Program-made: the position numbers and the translations under genes
NCBI GenBank assembly: GCA_022818135.1
Contig: JAFMSR010000007.1
Location: forward strand, 5,349,224 to 5,413,223
Direction of reading: 5' to 3'
DNA: 64,000 nucleotides
Source of the DNA: Saxidomus purpurata
Lineage: Eukaryota; Mollusca; Bivalvia; Venerida; Veneridae
The notes under the pieces: generated by a model
The model's database searches: none
What the model saw: only the letters and a program-made list of their open reading frames with translations
Told to the model about the DNA's origin: nothing
Shown: piece by piece, positions 30,046-45,400 of the stretch
Layout: the number at the start of each line of letters is the position of its first letter
How positions within the stretch are numbered: position 1 is the first letter of the stretch

Positions 30046-32475
30046 CTGAGACCAAAAGCTTTTAAAACTGTGTTCAACGCACAAGATAATTTGATATGGT
30101 AATTTTCAGTGATCCCTTGTGATATTAGCTAAACTCAGCTAAGGACATTTTCGCAGGAGTTGTCTTCATCCGAAGATTATATTTGCAGTACTGGGGGCAG
30201 ATTTCATGCTTAAATAAATGTAACATGTGTTCGGAAAAAAGAATACTCTCCACCATGTCCATTAACTGCCGTTCTTCTGAAGTAGCTAGATGGGCACTAG
30301 TCCGACTTCCATGCCCTTCTGCAATTACAACTAACGAAATTATACAAAAGTGGCGGGGTGGTTGACAGTCATAGTTCAAACTGAAACAACAGCTCCGATT
30401 TGTTCTACACCCATTATAAACTATTTGTATGGCGACTTTTACAGAAGTACACTTTTAATGCACTGCATTTATGATGTTTCACGGAATTATACTGTTTTTC
30501 AATTACTTTGATTGTACTTTTCACGCTACTTAGGATTAGGATGGACAAAAATTGGCAATGTTCATGAAGATGGCGGCCTAATGGCGTGATATTTGCTGCC
30601 TAGCGACATGAAGCCCTAGCGGTGTAGAGTTGGCGGCTTCGCGGCCTAATGGCGTGATGTTTGCGGCCTAGCGACATGAAGCCCTAGCGGTGTAGAGTTG
30701 GCGGCTTCGCGGCCTAATGGCGTGATGTTTGCTGCCTAGCGACATGAAGCCCTAGCGGTGTAGAGTTGGCGGGTTCGCGACCTAGCGACATGAAGTCCTA
30801 GCGGTGTGAAGTTGGCGGCTTCGCTGCCTAGCGACATGAAGTCCTAGCGGTTTAGAGTTGGCGGCTTCGCGGCCTAGTAGCGCGGAGGTTGCCGCCAAGC
30901 GGCGTAAAGTGGTGAAATTAGCGAAAGTGCCACAGGCTTAGTTTAGCTAGTATTGCAAGGGCTCACTGCAAAACGACCACATTAGATTATTTTATGCGAT
31001 GTAAAACTCACAAAAAGATACAGCCGAGACGAATATTATTTGTATCATATGGTGCAATTTCTTTCTCAAATGTACCACAAGTACTACCATATAGGGGAGT
31101 TTGTAGCAGTATTTAACGCAACGGAGTTATCTTGAAATTAGAATTGTTAAGTACCACAAACATTCTGAATAGTTCGTCAAATATCATGAACCTATGCTAC
31201 TGGAATGCGGAAATACACACATAAACTAGGATATTGTTTCGTTATTATCAAATTTTATTCTTTTTTCTCGAGTTAAAGCGATACTCTGATCGAATAACTA
31301 GATAACATCCGATGCGGGAACTAGACTGTACTGGTCAATGTTCATCCTACAATTTGTCAAACAGCATGTTCTTTTTTGAAGCCGATGATATGTTTCAAGA
31401 ATGGAGATTTTCTAGGACAGCTTCTTGCCAGTTACATTGTCATTGAGTCCACGACATTTCGCCGACTACAACACTTTTCCGAATACGATATTTGGTCGAA
31501 TGCGACAATTAGTCTTGTACTATAAATTTGTAATGTTTGTCGTCGAAAACACAATACAATATCTGAGTTGAAATTCACACTGAACAGTCAAAAGTGCCTT
31601 ATTTTCAGACAATGCCATTACTTGTTCACGGCTTTACTTAATTTGTTTTTAGACACTTGAAGGCAGGTTTGACACGTAATAGTCGAAGACCGCAACTGAC
31701 TTAACTGTCAGCATTGAAGTCAAGGTAAGAGTTCAACACAACATTGCGTATACATGTATAGACTGGATATATGGCACCCTAAATCGGTGCTACCACATGA
31801 CGGCTTTGGTCACTGTTTCTACATACATTTATACGCAAAAAGGAAAGCAACAAGCAACTCCCACCAAAGCATTTCCTATGGGAGGATTTTATTATATAGG
31901 ACAAAGAGCTTAATTGGAATCTTCCTTGACGCACTAACAAACATGTAGACAGTTAGTCATAAAGAGTACACGAACAAGGTACACATTGATAGCCAGTGTA
32001 TCCCCGATGTTATTATCATATGTCATTACAGTGGGTTTTGTGTAGGTTACAAAAGAAAAGGTATTGAAAATGGCGATGTGACAAAGGTACAGAAAACATA
32101 CACCATATACTGAGAGTACTATACTGCAGTTTGCATGAGATCCTGTTGTTGCTGCTATGTGTTATTATACTACCAATCTTATGGGAACGTGGTTTGTCGT
32201 AATTAACGCCTTCAATATTATTTTGTAAGAGGGCTAAATATGCATTTCATAGATTCGACCTCTAGATTGGAAACAACCTAACAATTTCCGGCAAGCAATT
32301 ATCACCGTTTAAAGGTTATTCAGGCGTTCCTTGACAGTTAAATGCCAGACTACTGGGTAAACAACTGTATTTATTCACTGATCACGCTTTTGGCATTTGA
32401 TTAAAATCAGTGTAAATTATGAAATAGGTCTAATTACAAGCTAGCTGAACAGCTGTTACACCTTCGTGAATTACA
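30046..32475. repeat. Segmental duplication, copy A (2.4 kb)
   Basis: Begins ACTGAGACCAAAAGCTTTT and matches 56858 onward in the same order and orientation to the window end. Copy A lacks the two large insertions of copy B, so it shows the empty sites (near 30502 and 32262). No convincing gene lies within; the short readings on both strands are not conserved between copies. Confidence 0.85.
30570..30905 (+). repeat. 68-bp GC-rich minisatellite, copy A
   Basis: Tandem units containing TAGCGACATGAAG(C/T)CC start at 30601, 30669 and 30737, 68 bp apart. Shorter variants follow (30783 and about 30830). The unit includes GGCGGCTTCGCGGCCTAATG. It is GC-rich in an AT-rich background. The equivalent array in copy B is at 58283-58640. 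Confidence 0.85.
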
Positions 32476-35400
32476 TGCACATTATCCCAGGTACGATATA
32501 GATCTGGTTTTCTGTATTTCCATGTGATATGCATATCTTACTGTAAATACTTTTAATTAGTAACAAATCAAAAGAGAACAAATATTTCGGTCGACCCAGG
32601 CAACAAATTGTAACTAGGTAAACATGTTTGCAACGTATGCATATTTTTCTAACGGAAAACAACGAGGTGCAGCAACATGGTGTATGCACGAGCCCTACTG
32701 AGCAATTAAATACGGCTGCTCAGACTAAACTGTCTTTGAAGTTTTTCGAACTGATGACTGCATGACTGTAGGCATATTGGTATGTATTAATAAAATAAAC
32801 CTGAAAAAGTTGAATTTTCTTGTTACCTATTGCATAAAATGATTTACTATTTGGCATGCATGCTTAAAATGTATATATACCAACTCTACAAAACTTCAAT
32901 CTCTCCTAAAAGAAAAGTAATAACAAGAACTATTTTTTAAAAAGGTCGGCGCGATTTTTAGTATATGATAGAGCTATGTAGCTAGATTCCATAGTAAAAA
33001 AGCTGTCTGCAATAAGAGGGCGCCAAATGTTAAAGGGTGAAAACATGTGCACACTGACCGGGGCTCGAACCCGGGACCCTTCACTTGCAGGGAGAATGCT
33101 TAAAACTTAATCCTTGTTTTTTTCTTTATCAAGTATGTTAATCGAAATATTGACCGCTATTCACTGGTCGAGAAAATATAGTTTCATGTACTCTGCACTC
33201 ATAATTAAAATTAGTATGGAACCATTCATGAAGACTGAACCGCAAGGGTATTTTATTGACCGGGTGGCTTAATGTTTTATTTCTAATCTATGCACAAGAA
33301 TTACGCAGTAAACAAAACAGCCAGTCTTTGGGCGCTGACAAGTTTGATAAGCTATACAGTTTTTAAGTAGAAGATTAAAATTCCTTCAGTTTCCTGGTCA
33401 TCATTTTTTAAAAAGAAACTGACATCTAAATATGTAACCTTTAGGAAAGCCCTCTCATGTTTTTTCCGTTTTGATTTGTCACCATTATTAGATTTATCCT
33501 CAATTATATATGTCTTAAAACTTGCATTTCTCGTGCGTGACTGGTAGGTATTCCCGATATAACAATAAATGTTCAATGGAATGCTTGATTTTACTCCACC
33601 GTTTTTATTCTAGTGTGTCTGTAAGTATATACTTACCATTTCATGCATATCGAGTGCAGTGACCGGACTCTGGTCTCATTGGCGATAAATATGGTATATA
33701 CTATTTACACCTATTTACACATTTGTGCATACGCACAGACACGCGCATTCATTACGCATACGCACACACAAAATCAAGCTGAAATAGGTGTTTGTACAAA
33801 AGGGAAGAAGAAATATTAGCTTTTAACCCAATGCACCAAACTATTCCCGCTAACAGTACGAAATAATAACTTTCCAAATATTACTTTTCTTATTTTCACT
33901 GGGAGAGTCTTTACAGAAAAAAACAACAACAGTTAATGCATGCAGGAGTTGCTTCCCTTCCATTGCCGAAATCTCTTTCAACAACAACAACAGATCACTG
34001 CGAAGAAAGGAACTATTATTTTATCAGTCCGATTTTGTTTTATTTCTAAAGCACCAATTTCAAATACTAATGCGGCATTATCATTAATTTAACACATTTA
34101 AATACACTGCAAGCAAAAATTGCTTTTATAAAACTGTCACCAAAAATACACTTTGAGCAGTAAGATGCGCATAATGTCACTTTAAGGATTAGCGCCTAGT
34201 TCTTACATAATATTAAATTACACATCAAGGAAAGAAGATTTTTTCCAAAATAATCAATGTAGAGGGATGGTTATTCATAAAATATAACCATGGAAAATAA
34301 TCATAATCTACATTATACTGTTACGGGACAGTGCAGTTAAACTTTTAAAGGTCATTGTAACTTAATTGGTGTTAAAGAAGAACGCGTGATCGTTTTCATC
34401 TGTGGGGATCTGTCAAAGATCAGCGTATCAACTTAGTCTAAAACTCTCCTGCCCAAAGTCCAATTTTATCTCTATACATACACCTTGGGTAACATTTTTT
34501 GGCAATCTTCGTGTTGTTTATTTATTTGGGTTGGAGATATTAGACGCCCTACATGCACACGTTGGACTTTGGGCTAAAGGTTTGTGAACAAGAGATTTTT
34601 AGACCTAGCTGATTCGCTCACCGGAGACAGATCTCAAAGTGTCTATGCTCTTTTGATTCTGATACTATACATTGTTAGATATATCTCGCAAAATTATACA
34701 TAAGGTAAATAGTTTGTGGTATAGTAGGTTAAATCTTGCTGAGAATCGTCCTTTATTTCAGCATAGAACGAGGCACGCCGAATCATAGGATGACTCGAAA
34801 TCACGTGGTATTTCTAGTTGCATACCTGCGAGACAAGTAAGCATTAAGTACCTTTACCATTGCAATTTGACGGACACGGGGTAAAAATTATTTCCACCTC
34901 ATGAAAACCTCAATATCCGAAATAAATCGATGAAGACAGTTAAGCTTCATCTACATTTCCCCCTCCGATTATTATCTATGACGATCAGGCTCAGTTAGAA
35001 TGTTAGTTTCATTTTGGCAACTGAAGTTTTGGTTACCCTTCATGTTTGGTATTACGTTATTTCAGACAACATATTTAAACGAATTAATATTGTTTAAGCC
35101 TTACACTGTGAAAATAAATTGTTTCAAAGATTACATTACATGGTTATTGTGTACTATATCAGGTCAACTGTTGAATGGCCAGTGTCATGTTCTGTCCGTC
35201 GGCCATACAAACAACCGATAAACAGTGCCCTTTTTAAAATTCGGCGTAGCAGCAGAGTCTGGAATATTACCCAATGCTTTACATAACTAGAAATTCGTCA
35301 TTTTTACTTTTTTAAACTATTTTTGTCGTTGTTTGTTTTTAGTTGTTCCTAGGTCAGACGTTGCACCTGTAATGTCGAAACATGAAATGACAACGCCTTT

Positions 35401-36786
35401 GCAGAAAGGAAAGGGTCGTAATAAGCAATGAGCAAATAAAGCACTGACAACAGAACAGACAAATATAAGAAGAAAACACATATTGGACTGAGGTCGCTTA
35501 GACATGTGCTACATTGGCAACTGGGCGTTTAACAGGTTTAGTAATAAATCTTGTTCATGTCGTTTTATTCCGGGCAGAGTTCTTGCCCTTTCATTAAAGT
35601 TCCTCCTATAAAACTCATAACGAAGTGTGAACTGTACTGTAATTGTAGTATTCTTGTGCATGCCACTGCGTTGTTCCGTGTCAGCTTGGCTTTACACAGG
35701 TGTTGCCTTAAGTACTTGTTTCTATTCTTCACTCATTCTCTATATTCATCATTTGAAACGACTTGGCACCGCATAATTTTCATTTCATTTGTTTGGAATT
35801 TAGTTATTCTACGGTAGTAAGTACTTTAGTTAATACAAAATTAAAGAATTATTTCTTGCTTTTTAAGCAAAGTCGAGTCGAAGCACGTGATTTAATAAAA
35901 AAAACTGGCAAAGAAGTCTGTAATATTAATTTGCTTCTTTTTAGCTAGATTAAATAGCCCACGAGTCACTTAAGTGCATGTACAATATACAGTCCCCGGT
36001 CTAGCTTCTTGAGACACGCCAATTTATGTTAAAACGTATTATTACAGATTGAAACAAAATGAAGAAGAGAAATCATATTGATTTATTTTATTTGCTAGAA
36101 AAGAATAATGCCTTTACAACTGCTCAAAAGTACACACGATTGTAATCACGACCTCTGGTCATATAGCCAGTGTTGCGCTTTAGACCAAAATGTCATACAT
36201 TTCTAACAATAATGTTGCACTTCAGACCAATATGTCATATATTTTCATATATCAGTGCTGCTTTTCAGACCTAAGGGTCATTCATTTTCTTTCAACACGT
36301 GCAGAAATTGAAATCACATCATGGCTTCAGCACAAAACTTCAGCAACAAAAATGCAGTGGTCGTCGGCATGGTAACGGTTCCTTGTAGCCAGTTTAATAT
36401 ACTGGTACTGAAATACAAACAGCGTTGTAAGCAATTATAGACATCCTTGCATATCATTTGTAATGTAAGGCATAGGCATTTGCATTAAAGTGACACGTAT
36501 TCCGCATGCTCTTTATAAATTTCTCATCGGTTATCACTTTTGAGAATCATGCAACGCCCTTGCATTCAGAAAACCAAACACATCTTTGCTGCAGTTTTTT
36601 TTTCAAAACTAAGCTTACTTTCTAATATATATATATGGGATCGTATCATTACAGAACATAAAAATATCGTTTGAGGCTAGATACATCATAATGGAAATAA
36701 ACCACAGTTTTTATATAAAAAAACTTATTTGATAGTTTGTTCACTTTCAATAACACGACAAGAACTACAACGAATGTTGATCAATA
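32476..36786. other. No gene seen, apart from one tRNA-derived repeat
   Basis: AT-rich intergenic DNA downstream of the VWA gene. Short readings on both strands lack homologous features. A few short repeats such as ACAACAACAAC are present. Confidence 0.5.
33015..33120 (-). repeat. tRNA-derived SINE-like remnant
   Basis: On the minus strand, GGGTCCCGGGTTCGAGCCCC matches a T arm with a Pol III B box, preceded by TCCCTGCAAGTGAA. The 5' half of a tRNA is not evident. Related B-box sequences lie at 25691 and 48978. Confidence 0.4.
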
Positions 36787-37157
36787 TCACAGACCTTCGC
36801 ACGTTTTGTCCACTAGCATTGTCTTGATTTGTTTAAGTGTGTCGTATGAACCGGTTGTGAACACATACTGAGACCTGGATGCGATGGTTTCCAGTTCGTT
36901 AACGTCTATGTCTTCATCTTTACCAATACCTGCAATTGGCAGTCAAGAAATAGATGGAGGTATAAAAGAATCAGTACTAAGTACGCTGAACCATGCACTC
37001 CGCTCCGTGGATACAAACTTTTGGTAGTAGTGATATGTGATAAGAAATGAAATAATAAAATGTCTGTTCTGTTCTGAACTCCTGTTTCTTCAGTAGGTTC
37101 TGCGATCTAAAACATATAAAAGTAAATCCCAAAAAAAAAAAAAAAAAAAAAAAAAAA

Positions 37158-37205
<48 letters not shown>

Positions 37206-39393
37206 CCCCCCCCTTTTTTTTTTTTTAAAAAAAAAAAACTGAACTCTTTTAAGACAGGCCCTTAACTTAGTTTGTGTTACTGACAATATCATACTTGATG
37301 ATTGTCATACAACAAAGTGAATTCTAAACTATATGTGTAGGTCTTTACCAACTGAAATGACGTCCACACCCGCCTGATGTAACATCTCAGCTTGTTCGGC
37401 TGTTTGTTTCTGTTCTCTGGATACACCGTCAGTAAATACGATAGCAACAGCGTCCACACCTTTCCGTAAACCATGCTCAGTCGTCATCATTTCCTCGCGC
37501 ACTGCCTACAAACATTTTCAAAATACAGAAGCAAGAAATAAGTCTGAATAAACATTTGGTGTCCAACTTTATGACAAGCACATCATCATAGGCATACAAT
37601 GAATTAAAATCATTTTTCTGCATACCAGATGGCAATTTCAATGTATTGCCCTGCATTATTGCAATTAATTTCTGAACTTACTGAAAGACTTTTATTTCCT
37701 TAGAACCAATATAACCTTCACACAGCAGCCATCTCTAAAGAATAACATATATACTATGTGTCAAAACGTTTATCATTGTAAAAGATGGGAACAAACAATT
37801 ACTAGTAATAATACTTGTAATCATGTTTCAGATCGTAACAATACTTTTTTTGCTGAAACGGTGTGTTTTAATTCTTTTACATTTCCTATATGTCAATTTT
37901 AAAAAGGAGGCGCGTGCTTTTGCACATGCGCAAAACAGGTCCATAGATTCTGGCTCAGTAAGATAGATTACATAGAATAATCTGTTAGAAGGTTAAGGCG
38001 AATAGACGAGCAGAAGAACATTTCAGGCACTTTCTTCGGATAAACAAGTAGAGTAAACACTCTTTTTGCTCAAGTGTAAATCCTGAAAGTTATGTTACGT
38101 TCATGTATCTTTAGTTATTGGTAATAATTTTAATCGTATATTGAAATGAAACCATGATGTTTTGATTTTTTTCAGAAAAGGTTGCTTTGTCAAATAGTTT
38201 TTACTTCAGGCATCACAACAAATTAAGTCATTGTTGCGAGAAAGGCCAAAAGTAACGATGCATTGTAAACAAATTCATCTCTCGCGTACATGTTGGTACC
38301 AATATAAGCAAGGTTGAGACTTTTGTCTTAGAGTCCTTATCAAAACTAAGTGTTTGTCCTAGCTACCATAACTCTACTGTATTCCGAGACGTGTTAAGCA
38401 GGTTTGAATGGCATCTCTGTTATAGTTCTATGGAAGAAAGTCGAAAAATATCAAATATGTTTATATAGTTTTTGTATTTGTATATCGTAATAACTACTTA
38501 TGTTCAGCTTAACGACGACAATTGTGGAAAAACGCATCATTATGTACTTCTTTAATCTTTCAGTTTGTTTAAATAAGACTGATGTCTGTACGGGCAAGTA
38601 GTTTCGTCAATTTCAACCGTATTTTTATACCTGCAATGCAAGATGCGTGTTTGTTCTTAAACCTCCTCCAAACTTCACTGCAGAAATAGCATTTTTGACA
38701 TCTTCTTTGTTTCCATACGCGTCTAGAAAGAACTGCACTTTTGCACCTTCACTCCAAGTCAGCATTCCAACCTAAAGATGGTGAACAAATTATGTTAAGA
38801 ACGTTGTAATGAGAAAGGCAAATATGATAGAATGTATGGGTGTAATTATACTTTTGAGGCCTTTGTGCAAAGTTTTAAACAATTGTGTATGAAAACAGAT
38901 TCATGCGTTTTGCTCATTTTTATGTTAATTATCTACTACTATTGCGATAGATAGTGGCAATATATTTTTCAATACTGATGACACACCATATGCTATATGT
39001 CATATGAGCCGGCCTATTTTGCGTGCCCTTTTATGTGTTTGCAAAAGTGTGTTGTATGAAGTGCTTTTTAGCCCTGAGTCATCGTTCCTTTACACATATT
39101 TTGCAAAAAAAATGTTTAACGAAACTCACTCTCATGTTTCCATTGTCTACTTCGAAGGAACTGACGAGTTCAGATAAAAAGGACAGTTGCTTCTTAAAGT
39201 CCTCCGACCAGATACTGTTGGACATATCCACAACAAAAACAACATCTTTCTGTCTTCCTTTACAAGCTAAAAAAAATTGGATATAACGTAAAATTTAAAA
39301 AAAAAACTGCCATATTTCTTTGGAGACTTTTGTAGGGCTAAAGGCACAAAGAATATCATTTTCATATTCAATTTCACCTGCGAACGCAGAGAG

Positions 39394-39444
<51 letters not shown>

Positions 39445-42400
39445 TTTATTGCAAATAGTGAACATTGATTTCGATAGTCATATTGTGGCAGTTCTGACTT
39501 ACTGTTAATTAGAAGTGGACAGAATACATTGCATATTTAGAATTAATTTTGCGATGACCAAAACAAAGCCTAAATTGTTAATGGCTGACCAGTAGTTTCT
39601 TACGACACACACTATTCATAACCGTATCTATGTGTGAATGTCAATTACTATTAATAAGGTTACTTTACTGGGTGCTCAAGTAGCTAAATATAATGACAAT
39701 TAATTGTCATATTGACCCTAGTATCCTAGTTTGTGCTACTGATGGTGATTGGGTAAACTGTCCGCCATTGATATAGCGCTGGGGTTTTTATGTGAGTTTT
39801 GTACAATCAAAATGATTAATTATACTACCTAAAGTAGAAATAGTAAATTTTTACTTACGGTCCTTGTGCTCTTCTGAAATAATTAAGCACGGGTGTTTAT
39901 GTAAATTCGTCATTCTTACTTAATATCACTTAAAATAAGACAAGTTCTATCATCTCAAAACTTGCGGCGTAATTTATAAATGTAGTATATGTACACTGAA
40001 TCTATGAAGATAAATCCTACAGACACACACTATGTACATAGCTGAGCAGCTGTATTTAAACCTACACATTTTTAAAAAGGCTTGTAATTATTTTTTTCAT
40101 GTTCTTACTAATGTTATCGTCAAGAGATTAGTCAGCGTTACGGGATTGTCATCGTCAGGACATTCATCGTTAGGAGATAAGTCATCGTTAAGTGATTAGT
40201 CATCGTCAAGAGATTAGTCATTGTTACGAGATTGATTAGTCATCGTTACGAGATTATCATCGTCGTGAGATTCATCGTCAGGAGATAAGTCATCGTTAGG
40301 TGATTATTCATCGTCAAGAGATTAGTCATCGTTACGAGATTGATTAGTCATCGTTACGAGATTGTCATCGTTGTGAGATTCATCGTCAGGAGATATGTCA
40401 TCGTTAGGTTATTAGTCATCGTCAAGACATACGTCAGGCTAAGAGATTGTCATCGTCAGGAGATTCATCGTCAGGAGATAAGCCATCGTTAAGTGATTAG
40501 TCATCGTCAAGAGATTAGTCATCATTACGAGGTTAGTCATCGTTACGAGATTGTCATCGTCAGGAGATAAGTCATCGTTATGTGATTAGCCATCGTCAAG
40601 AGATAAGTCATCGTTAAGTCACTAGTCATCGTCAAGAGATTAGTCATCGTTATGTGATTAGTCATCGTTATGTGATTAGTCATCGTTAGGATATTAAATA
40701 TTTTTTTCAGAATGATTACTAAATCTGAATTACCTGGTGTTGGTCTTGGTGCTGGTGTCGTGATGTCTGTAAGTATAAAAGATTACAACTTATAATAACA
40801 ATAATGTGGTTTATATAATAAAGGACATTTATTATAGACTATGAGCATTTCACTATAATCTTTCATTGGTATTTTTGGATGTCCTAGATACTGGGCGTAT
40901 GTGAAAAATGTTCAGGTCCACATTCAAAAAATTATTTCATGTACACACTATGTATATAACGGAATGTCAGAAATTTGCGTCTTGGTATTATGTTGTTCTA
41001 AAGAAATATCATAGGAATAATTTGACTGTTTTTGACAGAAGTATTGTCATGCCGGTGAATATGCCGCATGCATTTCTAAACCGTTTACTTGGACTTCATC
41101 TTATGCAGTTGGGAAATCACGTGACTCATGTTTTGACGGACTGAAGTTTCTAGACGCCAAGTGACATTTTGTAATATTAGTCAAAACTTATGATATATAA
41201 AACTGGTACTATTTGTTGTTATAAAAGAAACTTCTTGGGTAATCTATGCAGTGTTTAAGATATCAAACCTTCGCATGCTTTATTGGCGAGAATATCTTCG
41301 ATTTTCCGCAATGCCCCGTAACCATCCACTTGGAATACATATTCGCTTTTGGATGCAATGTGACCAAGTTCTGTTACATCTGGCTTGTCTCCAACACCTG
41401 TGATATGAACGAGACGTGGTTATAAGCCACAAATCAATCATGTGTGAATTCTATTTCCTAAAATCACCTAGAATCTAACAAGGGGTAGCCGGAAGAAGAA
41501 AGTAACCGCAAACACTAAGACAGATGATGACCCGTTATTTAATTGCACGGTAAAGAATTGTCATTTTCCAACTAACTACAATGTTTTTATTTTCGAGCGA
41601 CTTTCCATTTGCATTAAAGTTGTTAATGCATAATTGTTTATTACGTTATAAGTTTGGCAAGATCATATACCTGCATTGCGGCAGAAAAAAGTTAAAAACA
41701 CATGCACGTAACAAACTACGAACTTCAAGAGCATATTTGGAGAAAGTCTGTGAAGAAACATTCATGTTTTCTTAAAAATATTTATCATTTAAAAAATAAT
41801 AGCCAATTACTGTGGTGTGAAACATGCAATATAAGAACTGAATCAGACAATGAGAACGAATACGGGCAATAAAGATTTCAAACAAGCATTGGAAATTCAA
41901 AAAGAACATTACTAATTCAAACAGGCATTTGGAACTCAAATAAGCAATGATATCTTAAACAGGCAATGAACATATGAGAACTCAAACAGGTTATGGGAAC
42001 TTAAAACGGGCATCTTTCAGTTATTTCTCAAACAGGCAACGAGATCTAAAACAGGCATGTAAACTCTACAGTCACAATTACCTATAGCAAAGACGTCGGC
42101 ACCACTTTTGTGTACCAGGTTGGCATTAGCTATTGTCTCTTGAGGCACCCGAGAGACGCCGTCCGTAATCACAATACAGATGTGGGCAATACTTCCTCGG
42201 GAGCCGTGCTTGCTAGTAAACATCTCATTTCGTACAGTCTATGGAACGAAAATAGAACTTAGATAAATATAACAAAAATCCAATTAAACAAATTAACTGG
42301 CTTGTTACCTTTCCACTTGCCAGGGTCACCGCCTATGGTAAAACAGGCTTTATGTGAATGTAGACAAAGCCATAATAACGCTTCAATGTACGTACAGGTC

Positions 42401-45400
42401 ACGAGATGCTAGCCCTGACAACTACGAGAGATATCAGTTGAATTTCTAATTGAATTAGATATGATAGCAATATTTTAGGTAATTCCCAGTTACATGTAAT
42501 TATTGTATCATATAATTATCATGTCTCTATACACATATGAGTCCTTTATAGCTCTACCTGTATACATTCAACTGTATTTTTTATATATAGATAGTTTAGA
42601 ATTAGATGCCCTACTGACTTACATGAAAACTGTGCATACCTGCAACGCAAGATGAGTGTTCGTAATCCCCCCTTCCTGTTGCACTGCAAGAATAGCTTTT
42701 GTTAATTCATCGCGGGTTGTGTACTGGTCAAGGTAGAACTCGACTCTTGAATAATTACTAAAAGTCACCATTCCAACCTACAAACAGTTGATATAAACTC
42801 TGTGTGAGGGCACATGATACGGAAAAAACAAGTGGTTTACATCCTACATAGAAGTTTGCAAACTTCCTCTGGACATTGAGCCTCATCACGCTCCGTCGTT
42901 ACAGTTTTACCTAAGAACAAAAATGCACGTGAAACACATGAGAACATTTATGATGTACGCCCATAAACTGCGTTCTACTGTTGCTTATAGCAACCTAAAC
43001 CTAAAATAACTAAACTCTTCTGGGGGAGTTGATCATATGGATTATCCGGTACCAACGACAAAACTCTGAAATACATATATACCTATAGCATTGTCAAATG
43101 ATAAATGTTCACAAAATTCTGCACATGTTTATGTTACTGATGAAAACGCATGTTTCGCTTCAAACTTACTCTAGTTTTTCCGCTGTTTATATCAAAGAAG
43201 CTTATGAAGTTTGCGAGGAACTGCAGTTGTTCTTTGAAATGTTTAGACCAAATACTGTTGGACATGTCCACAACAAATAGCAGGTCAGCCTCCTTCCCCT
43301 GGCATGCTGAAATGCAAAGTACAAGATACATTTACAGAACATCACTTCAACTCTTTATGTAGGAGTAAAATGAACGTAGTCCTCGTTAAAGCTCTCGCAT
43401 TGGGTACAAAATTACATATTTTACATAATTCACAGTGAAGTAATCATATTCTAGTTTTATATATCTTATTTTTCATGTACATATAGGCCTACAATACATC
43501 TTAGACAATAAAATAGTAACACTATTCATGTAGCACCACAAAACATAAAGTCAGGAAGGTGCATACAATAAGACTGACTTTAATTTTTTACAAAACTTAG
43601 TCTTATAACAGTGAATTAGTGTTTTTCACGCATTTATTCAGTTTTGCTGTAGACAAAAACATGATCTGGAACCAGTATCGACGATCATTTCTTTGCATTC
43701 AACAGAATGAGGACTACATTCTCTTCAAAGCAAGATAAAAATAATACACTGGTGTTGCCCATCAAGAATATTTTTTTCAATCAAAATTTTATCGACCGTT
43801 AGCTCTTAGCCGGTTTAAAATTCGAACAACAGGGTCCTGGTGTACATTTTATGCTAAAATGAATAAATAACTCTATCTATCTTATTAGTAAGACTAACTG
43901 ACATAAAGCTATGCAAATTTGTGTCTTTAATACCGAGGTGTAGGTTATAGTTTAGAGCGATCAAACCAGCGGCACAACACTGTTCTGCTTTGTTTTTTAC
44001 TTACTCTTTTTAGGCTTGTCCCCTGAAACAGAGATTTATAGTTAAAGCACTATATCCAAGATCATTTCAGTGTTATTACTGTACATCGAGAAACTATATA
44101 TAGTATGTTTTGAAAATGTTCTACATTTTGGCAATCTAAAAGAAATATGTTTATTTTTCATTTATTTTATGATAGAATGATGTTTGTGTATTCAGTTATC
44201 TGCAAATTGTTCTTTTTCAGTTACGGAAGTTTTAAATTCAAAGAACTGTCAAAGGAATAAACTGACGCACGTTTGATTTATATAAAATGTAAATTATATT
44301 TTTTTCAATAACTGACTGACAAAAATGTTTGCGAAGACGAATATGAATTTACTACTAAAAAACTTACCGGGTAGTGTGGTCATCGGCTGTGGTGTGGTTT
44401 CAATGACTAAAATACAAATTAATATCGAATTAATATGCCCTGTTGGTCTTGGATTTCAGACTGTCGATAAAAAGTTTCACCAGGAGAAGTCAGCCTATTC
44501 ATACCATATATATACATGTATATATACATTGTATATTTTTATTCCTCCAATTACTGAAGAGAAATATTGAATCAAACATTTTAACATAGTAAATATATAT
44601 ACAAATTCGACAATTTTACAAGTCAATACAAGAGATATTTGTATAGATAACAATCATAAATTAATGGTTCCAAAAAAGCAATTTTTGAAAAGTTTGCTAT
44701 ACAAGACAATATAGTCGAATTATCTTTCGCTCTTTAAGAAACACTTCTCAAAGACAGTAAAGGGTTATTAACAATAATAATGGTTTCAGTCATTTTATCC
44801 TATCATAATAAGTTTGTGAAAATGGTTCCTTTTTTTACCTTATTCAGTTATCATAAATTATAGATAACTTTAAATATAACTGGTTTTGATATATAGTATA
44901 TCCGATTAACCAGACGTATACCTTACAAGTTATTGTTAATACAATTAATTTGCTAAGTTGTAACTTTCAAATAAAATTGTATTCGAGACAACGGGATATA
45001 ACATACCTTCGCATGCCTGTTTGCCAATGAATTGCAGTTTATTTTTGAGGTCTTCGAATGAACTGGCTCGGACATAGTTTTCACTTGCTGGTGCTGATAC
45101 GACGGCTTCTAGTTCCTCATCTTTCACCTGTCCACCAACAAAGTAACAAAAGTAGAAACATACAACGACCCGGAACGGTAACGGCATTTAGTTCTGATAC
45201 AACAGAAGTACTTGTCAGTGTGCTTTTAGAATAAAAGCCTGACAACATATGCACGTCTTTGACTGACTACAGTATACATCATATACAATTTGATCTCCAA
45301 ACACACATAGGTACTTAGTGCTGTGAGTGCATTTAGTGTAAATACAGTATCAATTGTTCTGTATAAAACAGACTGTAGCCGTCTTTCAATCATCTTTTTT

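Noticed and set aside
30125..30379. Small ORFs shared with 56981-57175
   Set aside because: They lie in the segmental duplication but differ by frameshifts between copies, so they are not under coding constraint.
37107..37292. Poly-Phe ORF
   Set aside because: Artefact of the A/T homopolymer tract in a VWA-gene intron.
40115..40692. Possible CRISPR-like array
   Set aside because: Units of ~18 bp are contiguous variants without unique spacers, in a eukaryotic intron; it is a minisatellite.
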